From positions 6,708,501-6,772,500 of the forward strand of contig NZ_CP015225.1 of the NCBI RefSeq assembly GCF_001623525.1: a stretch of 64,000 nucleotides of DNA, given 5' to 3'. Of this stretch, positions 53,232 to 63,394 are shown in pieces (positions within the stretch are counted from its first letter, which is position 1; the number at the start of each line of letters is the position of its first letter). The position numbers and the translations under genes were made by a program. The notes under the pieces are model-generated. The model saw only the letters and a program-made list of their open reading frames with translations, was not told where the DNA came from and did no database searches. The stretch is from Pseudomonas fluorescens (GTDB lineage: Bacteria > Pseudomonadota > Gammaproteobacteria > Pseudomonadales > Pseudomonadaceae).

Positions 53232-56200
53232 TCAGGCGTGAGGTTTAGGCTCGTGCTCTTTTTCCAGGGCTTCAGTGTGACGCGGCACGACTTCTTCAGC
53301 GCTGTGCTGAGGTTCGTCGAATGTCGGAGCTGATTCAACCGGGGTTTCGGCGACCGGGGCAGGGGCCTCGGCGACTTCTTCCACGGCTGGAGCTGGCTCG
53401 GCAGCAGGCGCTTGAGCGGCAGCAGCGGCAGCTTGTTCGGCTTCCTTCTGCAGACGCTCGGCTTCACGCTTGCGACGGCGCACTTCGCGCGGATCGTTCG
53501 GCGCACGGCCGTTCGCGGTCAGGGCGCTGGCGGGTGCAGGCACTTCCACTGGGGCAGGGGCTTCGGCAACCACGGGTGCTTCGACCACTGGAGCAGATTC
53601 AACCACTTCTGGCTCGACCGCTTTCACGGGCTCTGGTGTCGGTTCTGGCTCGACAACAGGTGCCGGTGCGGCTGGCTCGGCGGTCCAGTTGAATGCAGTC
53701 TGCTCCTCGCGGGCAGGCTCCGGGGCCTTTTCCTCGGCCGGTGTTTCAACGGCCGGCTCAGCGGCTACCACTGGCTGCTCGACAACCGGTGCAGGCTCGG
53801 CGACCACTTCAGTTTCAGCAACCTGGGCTTCATGGGCCGGGGCGACTTCCACTTCTGGCGAAGCAGTGACTTCTACTGGGGTAGTGGCTTCGACCACCGG
53901 AGCTTCGACCACCGGAGCCTCGGCAACTGGCGCGCTTTCTACCGCCGCGGTCGCGCGTTCGGCTTGTTCGTGAGCCTGGGCTTCGGCCGGGGCGCTGATT
54001 GCGCTGCTGGCAACGGCCGCAGTCACGGCCAGGCCAGCGGCCAGATCGGCAGCGCTTGGCGCTTCAGTGTTCTCGGTGGACTCGGACTCTTCCGAACCTT
54101 CGATCACGTTGCCGTTGGCGTCGCGCTGACGCTCACGACGGTTGCTGCGACGACGCTGGCCACGGGAGCGGCGGCGTGGACGATCGCCTTCGGCGGTGTC
54201 CTGGCCGTCTTCCTGCAACTGCTCTTCGGTGTTCAGCACTTCTTCTTCGCTGGCAGCGGCGGCTGCTTGCTCGGCGCGTGGCTGGCGCTCTTCACGTGGC
54301 GGACGCGGTGCGCGTTCTTCACGAGGCTGGCGGGCCGGACGCTCTTCAGCGGTGGCGGCAGCAGCCGGGGCTGCATCCAGTGGCTCGCGCAGTTCGCGAA
54401 CGCGTTCTTCACGCTCGCCACGTGGCTTGCGATCTTCACGCGGTGCGCGCGGCTGACGTTCTTCACGCGGTGGACGCGGTGCACGCTCTTCGCGGGCTAC
54501 GGCTGGCGCTTCCTCACGGGCTTCGCGTGGCTGACGCTCTTCACGCGGCTCGCGTGGCGCACGTTCTTCACGCGGTGCACGTTCTTCGCGAGGTTTGCGT
54601 TCTTCGTCGCGACGACCGTTGCGGTTGCGGGTCTGTTGGCGACCGTTACGGCGTTCTTCGTTGCGGGCAGGACGCTCGGTCGTGGCAGGCTTGGCGACAA
54701 CGGCCGGGGCAGCAGGTTCTTCCTTGGTGGCGAACAGGCTGACCAGCGACTTCACCAGGCCTTTGAACAGGCTTGGCTCTGGTGCGGCGGCCGGGGCGGC
54801 AACCGGAGCGGTCACTTCGGTCGGAACCGGAGCGTTGGCGCGGGCCGGAGCGGTCTTGACCGCGGCTTCCTGGCGAACCAGGGTGCGAGTGGCGGCGGCC
54901 GGCTGGACTTCTTCCACTTCGGCAGCGGCAGCAGCGATTTCGTAGCTGGACTGGTTGGTGTGGGCTTCCGGGCTGTCATCGCGCAGGCGCTGCACTTCGA
55001 AGTGCGGTGTCTCGAGGTGATCGTTCGGCAGGATGACGATGCGGGCACGGGTGCGCAGTTCGATCTTGGTGATCGAGTTGCGTTTTTCGTTGAGCAGGAA
55101 CGCGGCCACCGGGATCGGCACCTGGGCGCGAACTTCGGCGGTGCGGTCTTTCAGGGCTTCTTCTTCGATCAGGCGCAGGATCGCCAGGGACAGCGACTCG
55201 ACGTCACGGATGATGCCAGTACCGTTGCAACGCGGGCAAACGATGCCGCTGCTTTCGCCCAGGGACGGACGCAGGCGCTGACGGGACATTTCCAGCAGGC
55301 CGAAGCGCGAGATGCGACCGACCTGTACGCGGGCGCGGTCGGCTTCCAGGCATTCGCGGACCTTTTCTTCCACGGCGCGCTGGTTCTTGGCCGGGGTCAT
55401 GTCGATGAAGTCGATGACGATCAGGCCGCCGATGTCGCGCAGGCGCAACTGACGGGCGATTTCCTCGGCCGCTTCAAGGTTGGTCTGCAGGGCGGTCTCT
55501 TCGATGTCGCTGCCTTTGGTGGCGCGGGCCGAGTTGATGTCAATGGACACCAGGGCTTCGGTCGGGTCGATGACGATGGAGCCGCCGGACGGCAGTTCGA
55601 CGACGCGCTGGAAGGCGGTCTCGATCTGGCTTTCGATCTGGAAACGGTTGAACAGCGGAACGCTGTCTTCGTAGAGCTTGATCTTGCTGGCGTACTGCGG
55701 CATCACCTGGCGAATGAAGGTCAGGGCTTCGTCCTGGGCTTCGACGCTGTCGATCAGCACTTCGCCGATGTCCTGGCGCAGGTAATCGCGGATGGCGCGG
55801 ATGATCACGTTGCTTTCCTGGTAGATCAGGAACGGCGCGGAGCGATCCAGCGAGGCTTCTTTGATGGCGGTCCACAGTTGCAGCAGGTAGTCGAGGTCCC
55901 ACTGCATTTCTTCGCTGCTGCGGCCCAGGCCGGCAGTGCGCACGATCAGGCCCATGTCAGCCGGGGCAACCAGGCCGTTCAGGGCTTCACGCAGTTCATT
56001 GCGCTCTTCGCCTTCGATACGGCGGGAGATGCCGCCGGCGCGAGGGTTGTTCGGCATCAGGACCAGGTAACGGCCGGCCAGGCTGATGAAGGTGGTCAGG
56101 GCAGCGCCCTTGTTGCCACGTTCTTCTTTTTCGACCTGGACGATGACTTCCTGGCCTTCGCTCAGGACGTCCTTGATGTTGACGCGGCCTTCAGGGGCCT

Positions 56201-56438
56201 TCTTGAAGTATTCGCGGGAGATTTCTTTGAGGGGCAGGAAGCCGTGGCGCTCGGAGCCGAAATCGACAAAGGCAGCCTCAAGGCTTGGTTCGATGCGAGT
56301 AATCCGGCCTTTATAGATGTTGGCCTTCTTCTGCTCGCGTGCACCGGATTCGATATCCAGGTCGTAGAGGCGCTGGCCGTCTACCAGTGCAACACGCAAC
56401 TCTTCGGGTTGAGTTGCGTTAATCAGCATTCTTTTCAT
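53232..56438 (-). CDS. rne: Ribonuclease E
   Basis: 1068 residues from [10 protein letters not shown]. The catalytic half has the S1 domain (residues about 37-120), the DNase I-like region with the magnesium aspartates ([27 protein letters not shown]), and the zinc-link CPRCNGTG near residue 402. After about 510 comes a disordered scaffold: an arginine-rich stretch (about 595-775) made of PREERxPR-like repeats, which binds RNA, then a very long Ala/Pro/Glu/Val region. The endonuclease is the core of the RNA degradosome and of mRNA decay. A 5' leader of about 630 bases is predicted upstream. Confidence 0.97.
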   Translation of the reverse strand: MKRMLINATQPEELRVALVDGQRLYDLDIESGAREQKKANIYKGRITRIEPSLEAAFVDFGSERHGFLPLKEISREYFKKAPEGRVNIKDVLSEGQEVIVQVEKEERGNKGAALTTFISLAGRYLVLMPNNPRAGGISRRIEGEERNELREALNGLVAPADMGLIVRTAGLGRSSEEMQWDLDYLLQLWTAIKEASLDRSAPFLIYQESNVIIRAIRDYLRQDIGEVLIDSVEAQDEALTFIRQVMPQYASKIKLYEDSVPLFNRFQIESQIETAFQRVVELPSGGSIVIDPTEALVSIDINSARATKGSDIEETALQTNLEAAEEIARQLRLRDIGGLIVIDFIDMTPAKNQRAVEEKVRECLEADRARVQVGRISRFGLLEMSRQRLRPSLGESSGIVCPRCNGTGIIRDVESLSLAILRLIEEEALKDRTAEVRAQVPIPVAAFLLNEKRNSITKIELRTRARIVILPNDHLETPHFEVQRLRDDSPEAHTNQSSYEIAAAAAEVEEVQPAAATRTLVRQEAAVKTAPARANAPVPTEVTAPVAAPAAAPEPSLFKGLVKSLVSLFATKEEPAAPAVVAKPATTERPARNEERRNGRQQTRNRNGRRDEERKPREERAPREERAPREPREERQPREAREEAPAVAREERAPRPPREERQPRAPREDRKPRGEREERVRELREPLDAAPAAAATAEERPARQPREERAPRPPREERQPRAEQAAAAASEEEVLNTEEQLQEDGQDTAEGDRPRRRSRGQRRRSNRRERQRDANGNVIEGSEESESTENTEAPSAADLAAGLAVTAAVASSAISAPAEAQAHEQAERATAAVESAPVAEAPVVEAPVVEATTPVEVTASPEVEVAPAHEAQVAETEVVAEPAPVVEQPVVAAEPAVETPAEEKAPEPAREEQTAFNWTAEPAAPAPVVEPEPTPEPVKAVEPEVVESAPVVEAPVVAEAPAPVEVPAPASALTANGRAPNDPREVRRRKREAERLQKEAEQAAAAAAQAPAAEPAPAVEEVAEAPAPVAETPVESAPTFDEPQHSAEEVVPRHTEALEKEHEPKPHA

Positions 56439-57137
56439 GTAGTACCGTCGGTTTCCGGGCTGCCGGAAACGGCGTTCGGCACACACGACTTCTCACGGTC
56501 GGTGTCAGGTGCGTCCTGGAGATGGCAAGGCCACTCCAGTGTCCAGCGAGTTCGACCCAATGATGGCGAAGTCGCGACGGACGCGTCCTGCTTGCTGGTA
56601 CTCAAGCACTCAGTCAGGAGGAGGAATCAACCGGCGCCTGTGGACGAGATGAAGCGTCTAAATATAAGCCTAGTGCTACACAGTCCGACGGTTGTACATC
56701 TCCACCCTACACGTATCCCTGATAATTCGGGTGCTGCCGCGCGCAGAATCCGCAGCGGGTTGGCATTTACCGTGAGCTCCGGAAGGGGAGGTCACGCATC
56801 ATGGCTAATTTAGGCGTTGTTTCCGAAGCATTCGCTCGGGGTCGTCCGCAGCTGACTGCACTTTGTGAACTGGCCGTGAATGTGGCGCGCAAGGCGAGTC
56901 AAAACTCTGCTTTGCGGCGTATTTCAGGCCTCATGTCACCTGCGCTCGTTACACCTGAAAACTCTACCGTTACGTAGCGAAAGCCCCGTAGGACGGCCTC
57001 TCGTCCTCGTGAATTGCGTTGGTCAGGGCCGGTTTTTGACCGCTGGTCCACTGTCCAGCCACTTTTGGCGGCGTTCGCGACTATAGCAGCAATGATTAAG
57101 TGCTTCAATTCCATAAAAAATTGTTATGATCGCCGCC
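56439..57137. other. rne leader and rne/rluC divergent promoter region
   Basis: 699 bases. Most of it should be the untranslated rne leader on the - strand, starting near 57073. RNase E leaders in other bacteria fold into hairpins used for autoregulation; the region has the length for this, but I did not fold it. The open frame from 56880 is not gene-like. Confidence 0.6.
57080..57108 (-). promoter_or_regulatory. Sigma-70 promoter for rne
   Basis: On the - strand, TTGAAG (57108-57103) and TATAGT (57085-57080) are 17 bases apart. The start point would be near 57073, about 635 bases before the rne ATG. Confidence 0.7.
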
Positions 57138-58094
57138 ATGACAACTACTGCCCCTTCGACCCCTGGCGTTCAACTGCTCGAGGTCTCGCCGGAATATGCC
57201 GGCCAACGAATCGATAACTTCCTGCTGGCCCGGCTCAAAGGCGTGCCCAAGACCTTGATCTACCGCATTTTGCGCAAAGGCGAAGTGCGAGTGAACAAAG
57301 GTCGGATCAAGCCCGAGTACAAGCTCCAGGCCGGTGACATCGTGCGCGTGCCGCCGGTTCGCGTGCCCGAGCGCGATGAGCCGGTGCCCCTGGCCCAGGG
57401 GCTGCTGCAACGCCTTGAAGCCTCGATTATCTATGAAGACAAAGCCCTGATCGTGATCAACAAGCCTGCAGGTATTGCGGTTCACGGCGGCAGCGGCCTG
57501 AATTTCGGTGTGATCGAAGCCTTTCGTCAGTTGCGTCCGGACGCCAAGGAGTTGGAGCTGGTCCACCGCCTCGATCGCGACACCTCCGGCCTGCTGATGA
57601 TCGCCAAGAAACGCAGCATGTTGCGCCACCTGCACGAGCAATTGCGCGGCGACGGCGTCGACAAGCGCTACATGGCGCTGGTGCGTGGTCGCTGGGAAAC
57701 CTCCATCAAGCAAGTCCGTGCGCCGTTGCTCAAGAGCAACCTGCGTTCCGGCGAGCGCATGGTCGAAGTCAATGAGGAGGGCAAGGAGGCGCTGACGGTA
57801 TTCAAGGTGCTGCGCCGTTTCGATGACTTCGCCACCCTGGTCGAAGCCAAACCGGTGACCGGGCGCACCCACCAGATCCGTGTCCATACCTTGCATGCCG
57901 GGCATTGCATTGCCGGCGACAGCAAGTACGGCGATGACGATTTCACCAAGGAAATCCGCGATCTGGGCGGCAAGCGCCTGTTTCTCCATGCTTACATGCT
58001 GACCGTGCCGCTGCCCGATGGTGGCGAGCTGAAATTGCAGGCCCCGGTGGACGACATGTGGGCCAAGACCGTGGAGCGGTTGAGTGCATCCTGA
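57138..58094 (+). CDS. rluC: 23S rRNA pseudouridine synthase RluC
   Basis: 318 residues from ATG 57138 (an in-frame ATG at 57126 would add four). S4-like RNA-binding domain ([20 protein letters not shown] then [17 protein letters not shown]), then the RluA-type catalytic motif [13 protein letters not shown] with the aspartate, and [13 protein letters not shown]. It modifies uridines 955, 2504 and 2580 in the family. No Shine-Dalgarno precedes either ATG, and a -10-like TATGAT overlaps the first one, so the mRNA may be leaderless. Confidence 0.95.
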   Translation: MTTTAPSTPGVQLLEVSPEYAGQRIDNFLLARLKGVPKTLIYRILRKGEVRVNKGRIKPEYKLQAGDIVRVPPVRVPERDEPVPLAQGLLQRLEASIIYEDKALIVINKPAGIAVHGGSGLNFGVIEAFRQLRPDAKELELVHRLDRDTSGLLMIAKKRSMLRHLHEQLRGDGVDKRYMALVRGRWETSIKQVRAPLLKSNLRSGERMVEVNEEGKEALTVFKVLRRFDDFATLVEAKPVTGRTHQIRVHTLHAGHCIAGDSKYGDDDFTKEIRDLGGKRLFLHAYMLTVPLPDGGELKLQAPVDDMWAKTVERLSAS

Positions 58095-58746
58095 CTACAA
58101 ACTGTTGATCTTCGATTGGGATGGCACTCTGGCCAACTCCATTGGCCGGATCGTGGAGGCGATGCATGTCGCCTCGGACCGCATGGCGTATGCCCGGTGC
58201 GACGACTTAGCGGTAAAAGGCATCATTGGTCTCGGATTGCCAGAAGCTATTCGCAGCCTGTACCCGGAAATCGACGACAATGAGCTGGTGGTTTTTCGTC
58301 AGCATTACGCCGATCACTACATCGCGCTGGACGCCGAGCCTTCACCGTTGTTCGAGGGTGTGGCGGCTACGCTGGAGGTTCTGCGGGCCGAGGGCTATCA
58401 CCTGGCTGTCGCGACCGGCAAGGCTCGTCGCGGGCTGGATCGAGTGCTCAAGTCCCATGGTTGGGAGGATTATTTCGACATCACCCGTGCCGCGGACGAA
58501 ACCGCCAGCAAGCCGCATCCGTTGATGCTCGAGCAGATCCTGGCACACTGCGACGTGCGGCCGGAGCAGGCGCTGATGGTGGGGGATTCGTCATTCGACC
58601 TGCAGATGGCGCGCAACGCCGGCATGGGGTCGGTGGCGGTCAGCTACGGCGCTCAAACGATCGAGGCGCTACGGGCATTCGAGCCGCGACTGGCCATTGA
58701 TCATTTTCCTGAGTTGCACGCCTGGCTGAGCCAGCGGGCTCTTTAA
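58084..58746 (+). CDS. HAD-IA hydrolase (Gph-like)
   Basis: 220 residues from a GTG that overlaps the end of rluC by 11 bases. HAD motif [16 protein letters not shown], the motif II threonine in [11 protein letters not shown], the motif III lysine in ASKPHPLML, and motif [14 protein letters not shown] phosphoglycolate phosphatase-like enzyme; the substrate is not proven. Same order as PA2975-PA2974. Confidence 0.92.
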   Translation: MHPDYKLLIFDWDGTLANSIGRIVEAMHVASDRMAYARCDDLAVKGIIGLGLPEAIRSLYPEIDDNELVVFRQHYADHYIALDAEPSPLFEGVAATLEVLRAEGYHLAVATGKARRGLDRVLKSHGWEDYFDITRAADETASKPHPLMLEQILAHCDVRPEQALMVGDSSFDLQMARNAGMGSVAVSYGAQTIEALRAFEPRLAIDHFPELHAWLSQRAL

Positions 58747-58766
58747 GTTTTGCTGGGGATTCACGC

Positions 58767-59756
58767 ATGACCGATGAATGGAAAGCACCTGTCAAGGCGA
58801 GCGCCGAGAGCGGGGATGACAAAAGCTGGAAGCTGTTGGAGAAAACCTTGCTCGCCAGCGTGCAGGAACAGCGTCGCTCCCGCCGCTGGGGTATTTTCTT
58901 CAAGTTGCTGACCTTTATTTATCTCTTTGGTGCGCTGGCGCTGTTCACGCCGCTGATGAACATGGAGAAAAGCGCTGTCGCCGGCTCGGCGTACACCGCC
59001 TTGATCAATATCGAGGGCATGATCGCCGACAAAGAGCCTGCCAGTGCCGACAACATCGTCGGTAGCCTGCGGGCCGCCTTCGAGGATCCGAAGGTCAAGG
59101 GCGTGGTGCTGCGTATCAACAGTCCAGGCGGTAGTCCGGTGCAATCGGGGTACGTTTACGACGAGATCGTGCGGCTGCGCGCATTGCACCCGGATACCAA
59201 GGTGTATGCGGTCATTTCCGATCTCGGTGCCTCCGGTGCTTATTACATTGCCAGCGCGGCGGACCAGATCTATGCCGACAAGGCCAGTCTGGTGGGCTCC
59301 ATTGGTGTGACTGCGACCGGCTATGGCTTTGTCGGGACCATGGATAAGTTGGGGGTGGAGCGTCGCGTGTATACCTCCGGCGAGCATAAATCCTTCCTTG
59401 ATCCGTTCCAGCCGCAAAAGCCTGAAGAAACCGCTTTTTGGCAGGGCGTGCTCGATACCACTCACAAGCAATTCATTGCCAGCGTCAAGAAGGGTCGGGG
59501 CGAGCGCTTGAAGGACAAGGAGCATCCGGAGTTGTTCTCCGGGCTGGTCTGGTCGGGTGAGCAGGCGTTGCCGCTGGGCCTGATCGACGGCTTGGGCAGT
59601 GCCAGTTCGGTGGCGCGGGATGTGATCGGCCAGAAAGACCTGGTGGACTTCACCATCGAAGAGTCGCCGTTCGATCGTTTCTCGAAAAAGCTGGGGGCTA
59701 GCATTGCCGAGCATTTGGCGATGTGGATGGGGTTCCAAGGCCCGGCGTTGCGCTGA
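58767..59756 (+). CDS. sppA: Signal peptide peptidase SppA, S49 family
   Basis: 329 residues. One membrane helix (KLLTFIYLFGALALFTPLM), then the S49 domain. VVLRINSPGGSPVQSG, the nucleophile serine in SDLGASGAYYIASAA, and the general-base lysine in YTSGEHKSFLD are visible. It degrades signal peptides left in the inner membrane. The REPIN at 59781 follows. Confidence 0.95.
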   Translation: MTDEWKAPVKASAESGDDKSWKLLEKTLLASVQEQRRSRRWGIFFKLLTFIYLFGALALFTPLMNMEKSAVAGSAYTALINIEGMIADKEPASADNIVGSLRAAFEDPKVKGVVLRINSPGGSPVQSGYVYDEIVRLRALHPDTKVYAVISDLGASGAYYIASAADQIYADKASLVGSIGVTATGYGFVGTMDKLGVERRVYTSGEHKSFLDPFQPQKPEETAFWQGVLDTTHKQFIASVKKGRGERLKDKEHPELFSGLVWSGEQALPLGLIDGLGSASSVARDVIGQKDLVDFTIEESPFDRFSKKLGASIAEHLAMWMGFQGPALR

Positions 59757-59780
59757 TTGCCAGTGCTGTTCTCGATCCCT

Positions 59781-59872
59781 GTGGCGAGGGAGCTTGCTCC
59801 CGCTGGGCTGCGCAGCAGCCCCGTTTGTTGCGGTCGCTGCGCAACCGAGCGGGAGCAAGCTCCCTCGCCACA
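59781..59872. repeat. REPIN, copy 5
   Basis: GTGGCGAGGGAGCTTGCTCC and its inverse, between the convergent sppA and maf genes. Confidence 0.92.
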
Positions 59873-59894
59873 CAGGTTTGCAGCCGGGCTTTCT

Positions 59895-60473
59895 TCAGGG
59901 GATCTGCACACCCTCGGCCAGCAACATATCCACAAGACGAATCAACGGCAGGCCAACCAGGCTGGTGGCGTCTGGCCCTTCGGTGCTCTGGAATAGGCTC
60001 ACGCCCAGTCCTTCGGCCTTGAAGCTGCCCGCGCAGTCATAGGGTTGCTCGGCCCGCAAGTAGCGTTCGACGCGCCCTGGGTCCAGTGCGCGCATGTTCA
60101 CGGTAAATGGAACGCAATCGACCTGGCAGTGGCCGGTCTGGCTGTTGAGCAGCGCCAGGCCTGTCAGGAACGTGACCCTCGCGCCGCTGGCGGCCAACAA
60201 TTGCTCGCGAGCGTTCTCGAAGGTGTGAGGCTTGCCCAGGATGCGTTCGCCGAGCACGGCGACCTGGTCTGAGCCGATGATCAGGTGCGCCGGGTGGCTG
60301 TCGGCCAGTGCCAGGGCTTTTTCCCGGGCCAGGCGCTTGACCAGTTCAAGGGCGGGCTCGCCGGGGCGACGGCTTTCATCGATGTCGGGTGAGCAGCAGA
60401 CGAACGGCAGTCCCAGGCGGGCAAGCAATTCCCGGCGGTAGACCGAGCTTGAGGCAAGTAATAAAGGCAGCAT
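59895..60473 (-). CDS. maf: Maf/YceF family nucleotide pyrophosphatase
   Basis: 192 residues from ATG 60473 (MLPLLLASSS). N-terminal ASSSVYRRELLARLG, the DESRRPGEPALELVKRLARE stretch, the catalytic aspartate in IIGSDQVAVLGERILGKP, and a C-terminal GPDATSLVGLPL. Such enzymes hydrolyse non-canonical nucleotides; YceF-type prefer m7GTP. The longer upstream frame is not real, since it crosses the yceD promoter. Confidence 0.94.
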   Translation of the reverse strand: MLPLLLASSSVYRRELLARLGLPFVCCSPDIDESRRPGEPALELVKRLAREKALALADSHPAHLIIGSDQVAVLGERILGKPHTFENAREQLLAASGARVTFLTGLALLNSQTGHCQVDCVPFTVNMRALDPGRVERYLRAEQPYDCAGSFKAEGLGVSLFQSTEGPDATSLVGLPLIRLVDMLLAEGVQIP

Positions 60474-60541
60474 GGGCGGCTCCAAAAGGCAGGGGCGAAT
60501 TCTAGCGAGGCGCGCAAGTGACGGACAGGGCTGAATTTCCT

Positions 60542-60569
60542 TTGACATGGCCGGGGGCATCCCTATAAT
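60542..60569 (+). promoter_or_regulatory. Consensus sigma-70 promoter for yceD-rpmF
   Basis: TTGACA (60542-60547) and TATAAT (60564-60569) are exact consensus boxes separated by 16 bases. The predicted start point is about 60576, only some three bases before the yceD ATG. Confidence 0.92.
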
Positions 60570-60578
60570 GCTGCGCCT

Positions 60579-61106
60579 ATGTTGAATGACCCGATTCCAC
60601 CTCACGTTGACCCGCGCAAATTGGCTGACCGTGGCACCACCCTTCAAGGTGAACTGCTGCTGGCCGATTTGAAGAGACTCTGCGACCCGCTTTCCGACGA
60701 TGTCGGTACGGTCCAGGCCAAATTCGTTTTTGAACGAGATGAACGTAAATCTGTGGTAATCCACAGCTTTATCGACACTGAAGTCAAAATGGTTTGCCAG
60801 CGTTGTCTTGAGCTGGTCACCCTGCCGATCCACAGCGAATGCAGTTACGCCGTGGTGAAGGAGGGTGCGAATACCCAGTCGTTGCCGAAAGGTTATGACG
60901 TGCTGGAACTGGGCGAAGATCCATTGGATCTGCAGTCACTGATCGAGGAGGAGCTTCTGCTCGCCTTGCCCATTGTGCCTGCTCATCATCCGGAAGAATG
61001 CCAGCAGCCGGCGGGAGCAGATGAGCCCGAACCGAGCGAGGACGAGGTAACGCGGTCCAACCCGTTCAGTGTATTGGCGCAGTTAAAGCGTGACCCAAAC
61101 GTTTAG
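60579..61106 (+). CDS. yceD: YceD family (DUF177) protein, 23S rRNA accumulation factor
   Basis: 175 residues. MVCQRCLELVTLPIHSECSY holds the conserved Cys pair, then EDPLDLQSLIEEELLLALPI and PAHHPEEC. YceD precedes rpmF in most proteobacteria and is needed for 23S rRNA accumulation in E. coli. The ATG almost coincides with the predicted transcription start and has no ribosome-binding site, so translation may be leaderless. Confidence 0.94.
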   Translation: MLNDPIPPHVDPRKLADRGTTLQGELLLADLKRLCDPLSDDVGTVQAKFVFERDERKSVVIHSFIDTEVKMVCQRCLELVTLPIHSECSYAVVKEGANTQSLPKGYDVLELGEDPLDLQSLIEEELLLALPIVPAHHPEECQQPAGADEPEPSEDEVTRSNPFSVLAQLKRDPNV

Positions 61107-61119
61107 GAGTTAATCAATT

Positions 61120-61302
61120 ATGGCTGTTCAGCAGAACAAAAAATCCCGCTCTGCCCGTGACATGCGCCGTTCGCACGACGCTCTCGAGGCTAGCACCCTG
61201 TCCGTAGAAAAAACCACTGGTGAAGTTCACCTGCGTCACCACGTATCGCCAGAAGGCGTATACCGTGGTCGTAAAGTGATCGACAAGGGCGCCGACGAGT
61301 AA
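61120..61302 (+). CDS. rpmF: 50S ribosomal protein L32
   Basis: 60 residues: [20 protein letters not shown] then [17 protein letters not shown] [13 protein letters not shown]. It is the zinc-free (Cys-less) form. AGGAG precedes the ATG, 13 bases after yceD. Confidence 0.97.
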
Positions 61303-61306
61303 TCAC

Positions 61307-62317
61307 TTGTCCGCTCAAGTCATCGCGATTGACGCAATGGGCGGGGACTTCGGTCCCCGCAGCATTGTTCAGGCCAGCCTTGCTTGTCTGAATGCTACGC
61401 CCTCGCTGCACCTGACCCTCGTCGGTCAACCCTCCCTCCTGGAAGAAATGCTCAGCGGCCAATCGGCTGTCGACCGCGCGCGCCTGACGATTGCCCCAGC
61501 GTCCGAAATCATCACCATGGACGAAAAGCCGGCCCAGGTCCTGCGCGGCAAGCCTGACGCCTCGATGCGGGTAGCCCTTGAGCTGCTGCGCGATGGCAGG
61601 GTCCAGGCATGCGTCAGCGCAGGCAATACCGGTGCGCTGATGGCGCTGTCGCGCTACGTGCTCAAGACCTTGCCGGGTATCGACCGGCCTGCAATGGTGG
61701 CGGCGATTCCGACCCAGCGTGGGTTTTGTCAGTTGCTCGACCTGGGGGCCAACGTCGATTGCAGTGCCGAACATTTGCTGCAATTTGCGGTGATGGGCTC
61801 GGTCGCGGCGCAAACCCTGGGCATCGTGCGCCCTCGTGTGGCGTTGTTGAACATCGGTACCGAAGACATCAAGGGCAACCAGCAGGTCAAGCTGGCGGCC
61901 ACGCTGCTGCAGGGCGCGCGCGGCATCAACTATATCGGCTTCATCGAAGGCGATGGCTTGTACCGTGGCGAGGCCGATGTGGTGGTGTGCGACGGCTTCG
62001 TCGGCAATATCCTGCTCAAGTCCAGCGAAGGCCTGGCGACCATGATCGGCCAGCGCATCGAGGCCTTGTTCAAGCAAAGCTTCGCCTCGCGGGTGGTCGG
62101 CGCCCTGGCGCTGCCGTTGATGCGTCGGTTGCAGGCTGACCTGGCGCCAGCGCGGCACAACGGTGCGAGTTTCCTTGGGTTGCAGGGGATCGTGATCAAG
62201 AGTCACGGTTCGGCGGGGGTGCAGGGTTTCCAGAGTGCGATCAACCGAGCGGTGATCGAGATCCAGGAAAACCTGCCGGAGCGCCTGCATGGTCGCCTCG
62301 AGGATTTGTTAACTTAG
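61307..62317 (+). CDS. plsX: Phosphate acyltransferase PlsX
   Basis: 336 residues from a TTG start four bases after the rpmF stop. [35 protein letters not shown] and [20 protein letters not shown] are characteristic. It makes acyl-phosphate from acyl-ACP for phospholipid synthesis. The rare TTG start beside rpmF may lower its translation. Confidence 0.96.
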   Translation: MSAQVIAIDAMGGDFGPRSIVQASLACLNATPSLHLTLVGQPSLLEEMLSGQSAVDRARLTIAPASEIITMDEKPAQVLRGKPDASMRVALELLRDGRVQACVSAGNTGALMALSRYVLKTLPGIDRPAMVAAIPTQRGFCQLLDLGANVDCSAEHLLQFAVMGSVAAQTLGIVRPRVALLNIGTEDIKGNQQVKLAATLLQGARGINYIGFIEGDGLYRGEADVVVCDGFVGNILLKSSEGLATMIGQRIEALFKQSFASRVVGALALPLMRRLQADLAPARHNGASFLGLQGIVIKSHGSAGVQGFQSAINRAVIEIQENLPERLHGRLEDLLT

Positions 62318-62440
62318 GCGTTTTCGTCCGACAATGCTTAAATGTGACCGGTCGGTTCAAGCCGCCATCCAACTCTCAGTTTCCTAGCGCCCCCAGGGGC
62401 GTCAATTTTTGACGACAAGATCATTAGGGGCTTTGTTTTC

Positions 62441-63379
62441 ATGTCTGCTTCCCTCGCATTCGTCTTTCCAGGACAGGGCTCGCAGTCCCTCGGCATGCTG
62501 GCCGAGCTGGGCGCGCAATACCCGCTGATCCTCGAAACATTCAAAGAAGCTTCCGATGCGCTCGGCTATGACCTCTGGGCACTGACCCAGCAAGGGCCGG
62601 AAGAGCGCCTCAATCAAACCGATAAAACCCAGCCGGCCATCCTGACCGCCTCGATCGCATTGTGGCGCCTGTGGCTGGCTGAAGGCGGCGCGCGCCCGGC
62701 ATTCGTCGCCGGTCACAGCCTGGGCGAATACAGCGCCCTCGTAGCCGCTGGCAGCCTGAGCCTGGGCGACGCGGTGAAACTGGTGGAGCGTCGTGGCCAG
62801 TTGATGCAGGAAGCGGTTCCGGCCGGGCAGGGCGGCATGGCCGCGATCCTCGGCCTCGAAGACGCCGATGTGCTGGCCGCCTGTGCCGAAGCGGCGCAAG
62901 GCGATGTGGTCAGTGCGGTGAACTTCAACTCCCCGGGCCAAGTAGTCATCGCCGGTGCCAAGGCGGCTGTCGAGCGCGCCATCGAGGGCTGCAAGGCCCG
63001 TGGAGCCAAGCGCGCCATGCCACTGCCGGTCAGCGTGCCGTCGCACTGCGAACTGATGCGTCCGGCTGCCGAGCGCTTTGCCGAATCCATCGCCGCCATC
63101 GACTGGCAGGCGCCGCAGATTCCCGTGGTGCAGAATGTCAGCGCCAACGTGGCGCCGGATCTCGAGACCCTCAAGCGTGATCTGCTGGAGCAACTCTACA
63201 AGCCGGTTCGCTGGGTCGAATCGGTGCAGACCCTGGCGGCCAAGGGCGCGACCGAGCTGGTCGAGTGCGGCCCTGGCAAAGTGCTGGCAGGCCTGAACAA
63301 ACGCTGCGCCGAAGGCGTATCGACTTCCAACCTCAACACCCCAGACGCCTTCGCTGCCGCCCGTGCAGCGCAGGCCTGA
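62441..63379 (+). CDS. fabD: Malonyl-CoA:ACP transacylase
   Basis: 312 residues. FVFPGQGSQSLGML, active-site serine in AGHSLGEYSALVAAG, VPSHCELMRPAAERF with the histidine, and VVQNVSANV. It loads malonyl groups on ACP for fatty-acid synthesis. It is 123 bases after plsX. Confidence 0.97.
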   Translation: MSASLAFVFPGQGSQSLGMLAELGAQYPLILETFKEASDALGYDLWALTQQGPEERLNQTDKTQPAILTASIALWRLWLAEGGARPAFVAGHSLGEYSALVAAGSLSLGDAVKLVERRGQLMQEAVPAGQGGMAAILGLEDADVLAACAEAAQGDVVSAVNFNSPGQVVIAGAKAAVERAIEGCKARGAKRAMPLPVSVPSHCELMRPAAERFAESIAAIDWQAPQIPVVQNVSANVAPDLETLKRDLLEQLYKPVRWVESVQTLAAKGATELVECGPGKVLAGLNKRCAEGVSTSNLNTPDAFAAARAAQA

Positions 63380-63394
63380 ACAGGAGAAGCTTGC

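Noticed and set aside
53412..56813. Open frame of 1133 codons on the + strand across rne
   Set aside because: It is antisense to a clear RNase E gene. GC-rich codon use leaves few stops in this frame, and the product is low-complexity Gly/Arg/Phe-rich with no domain.
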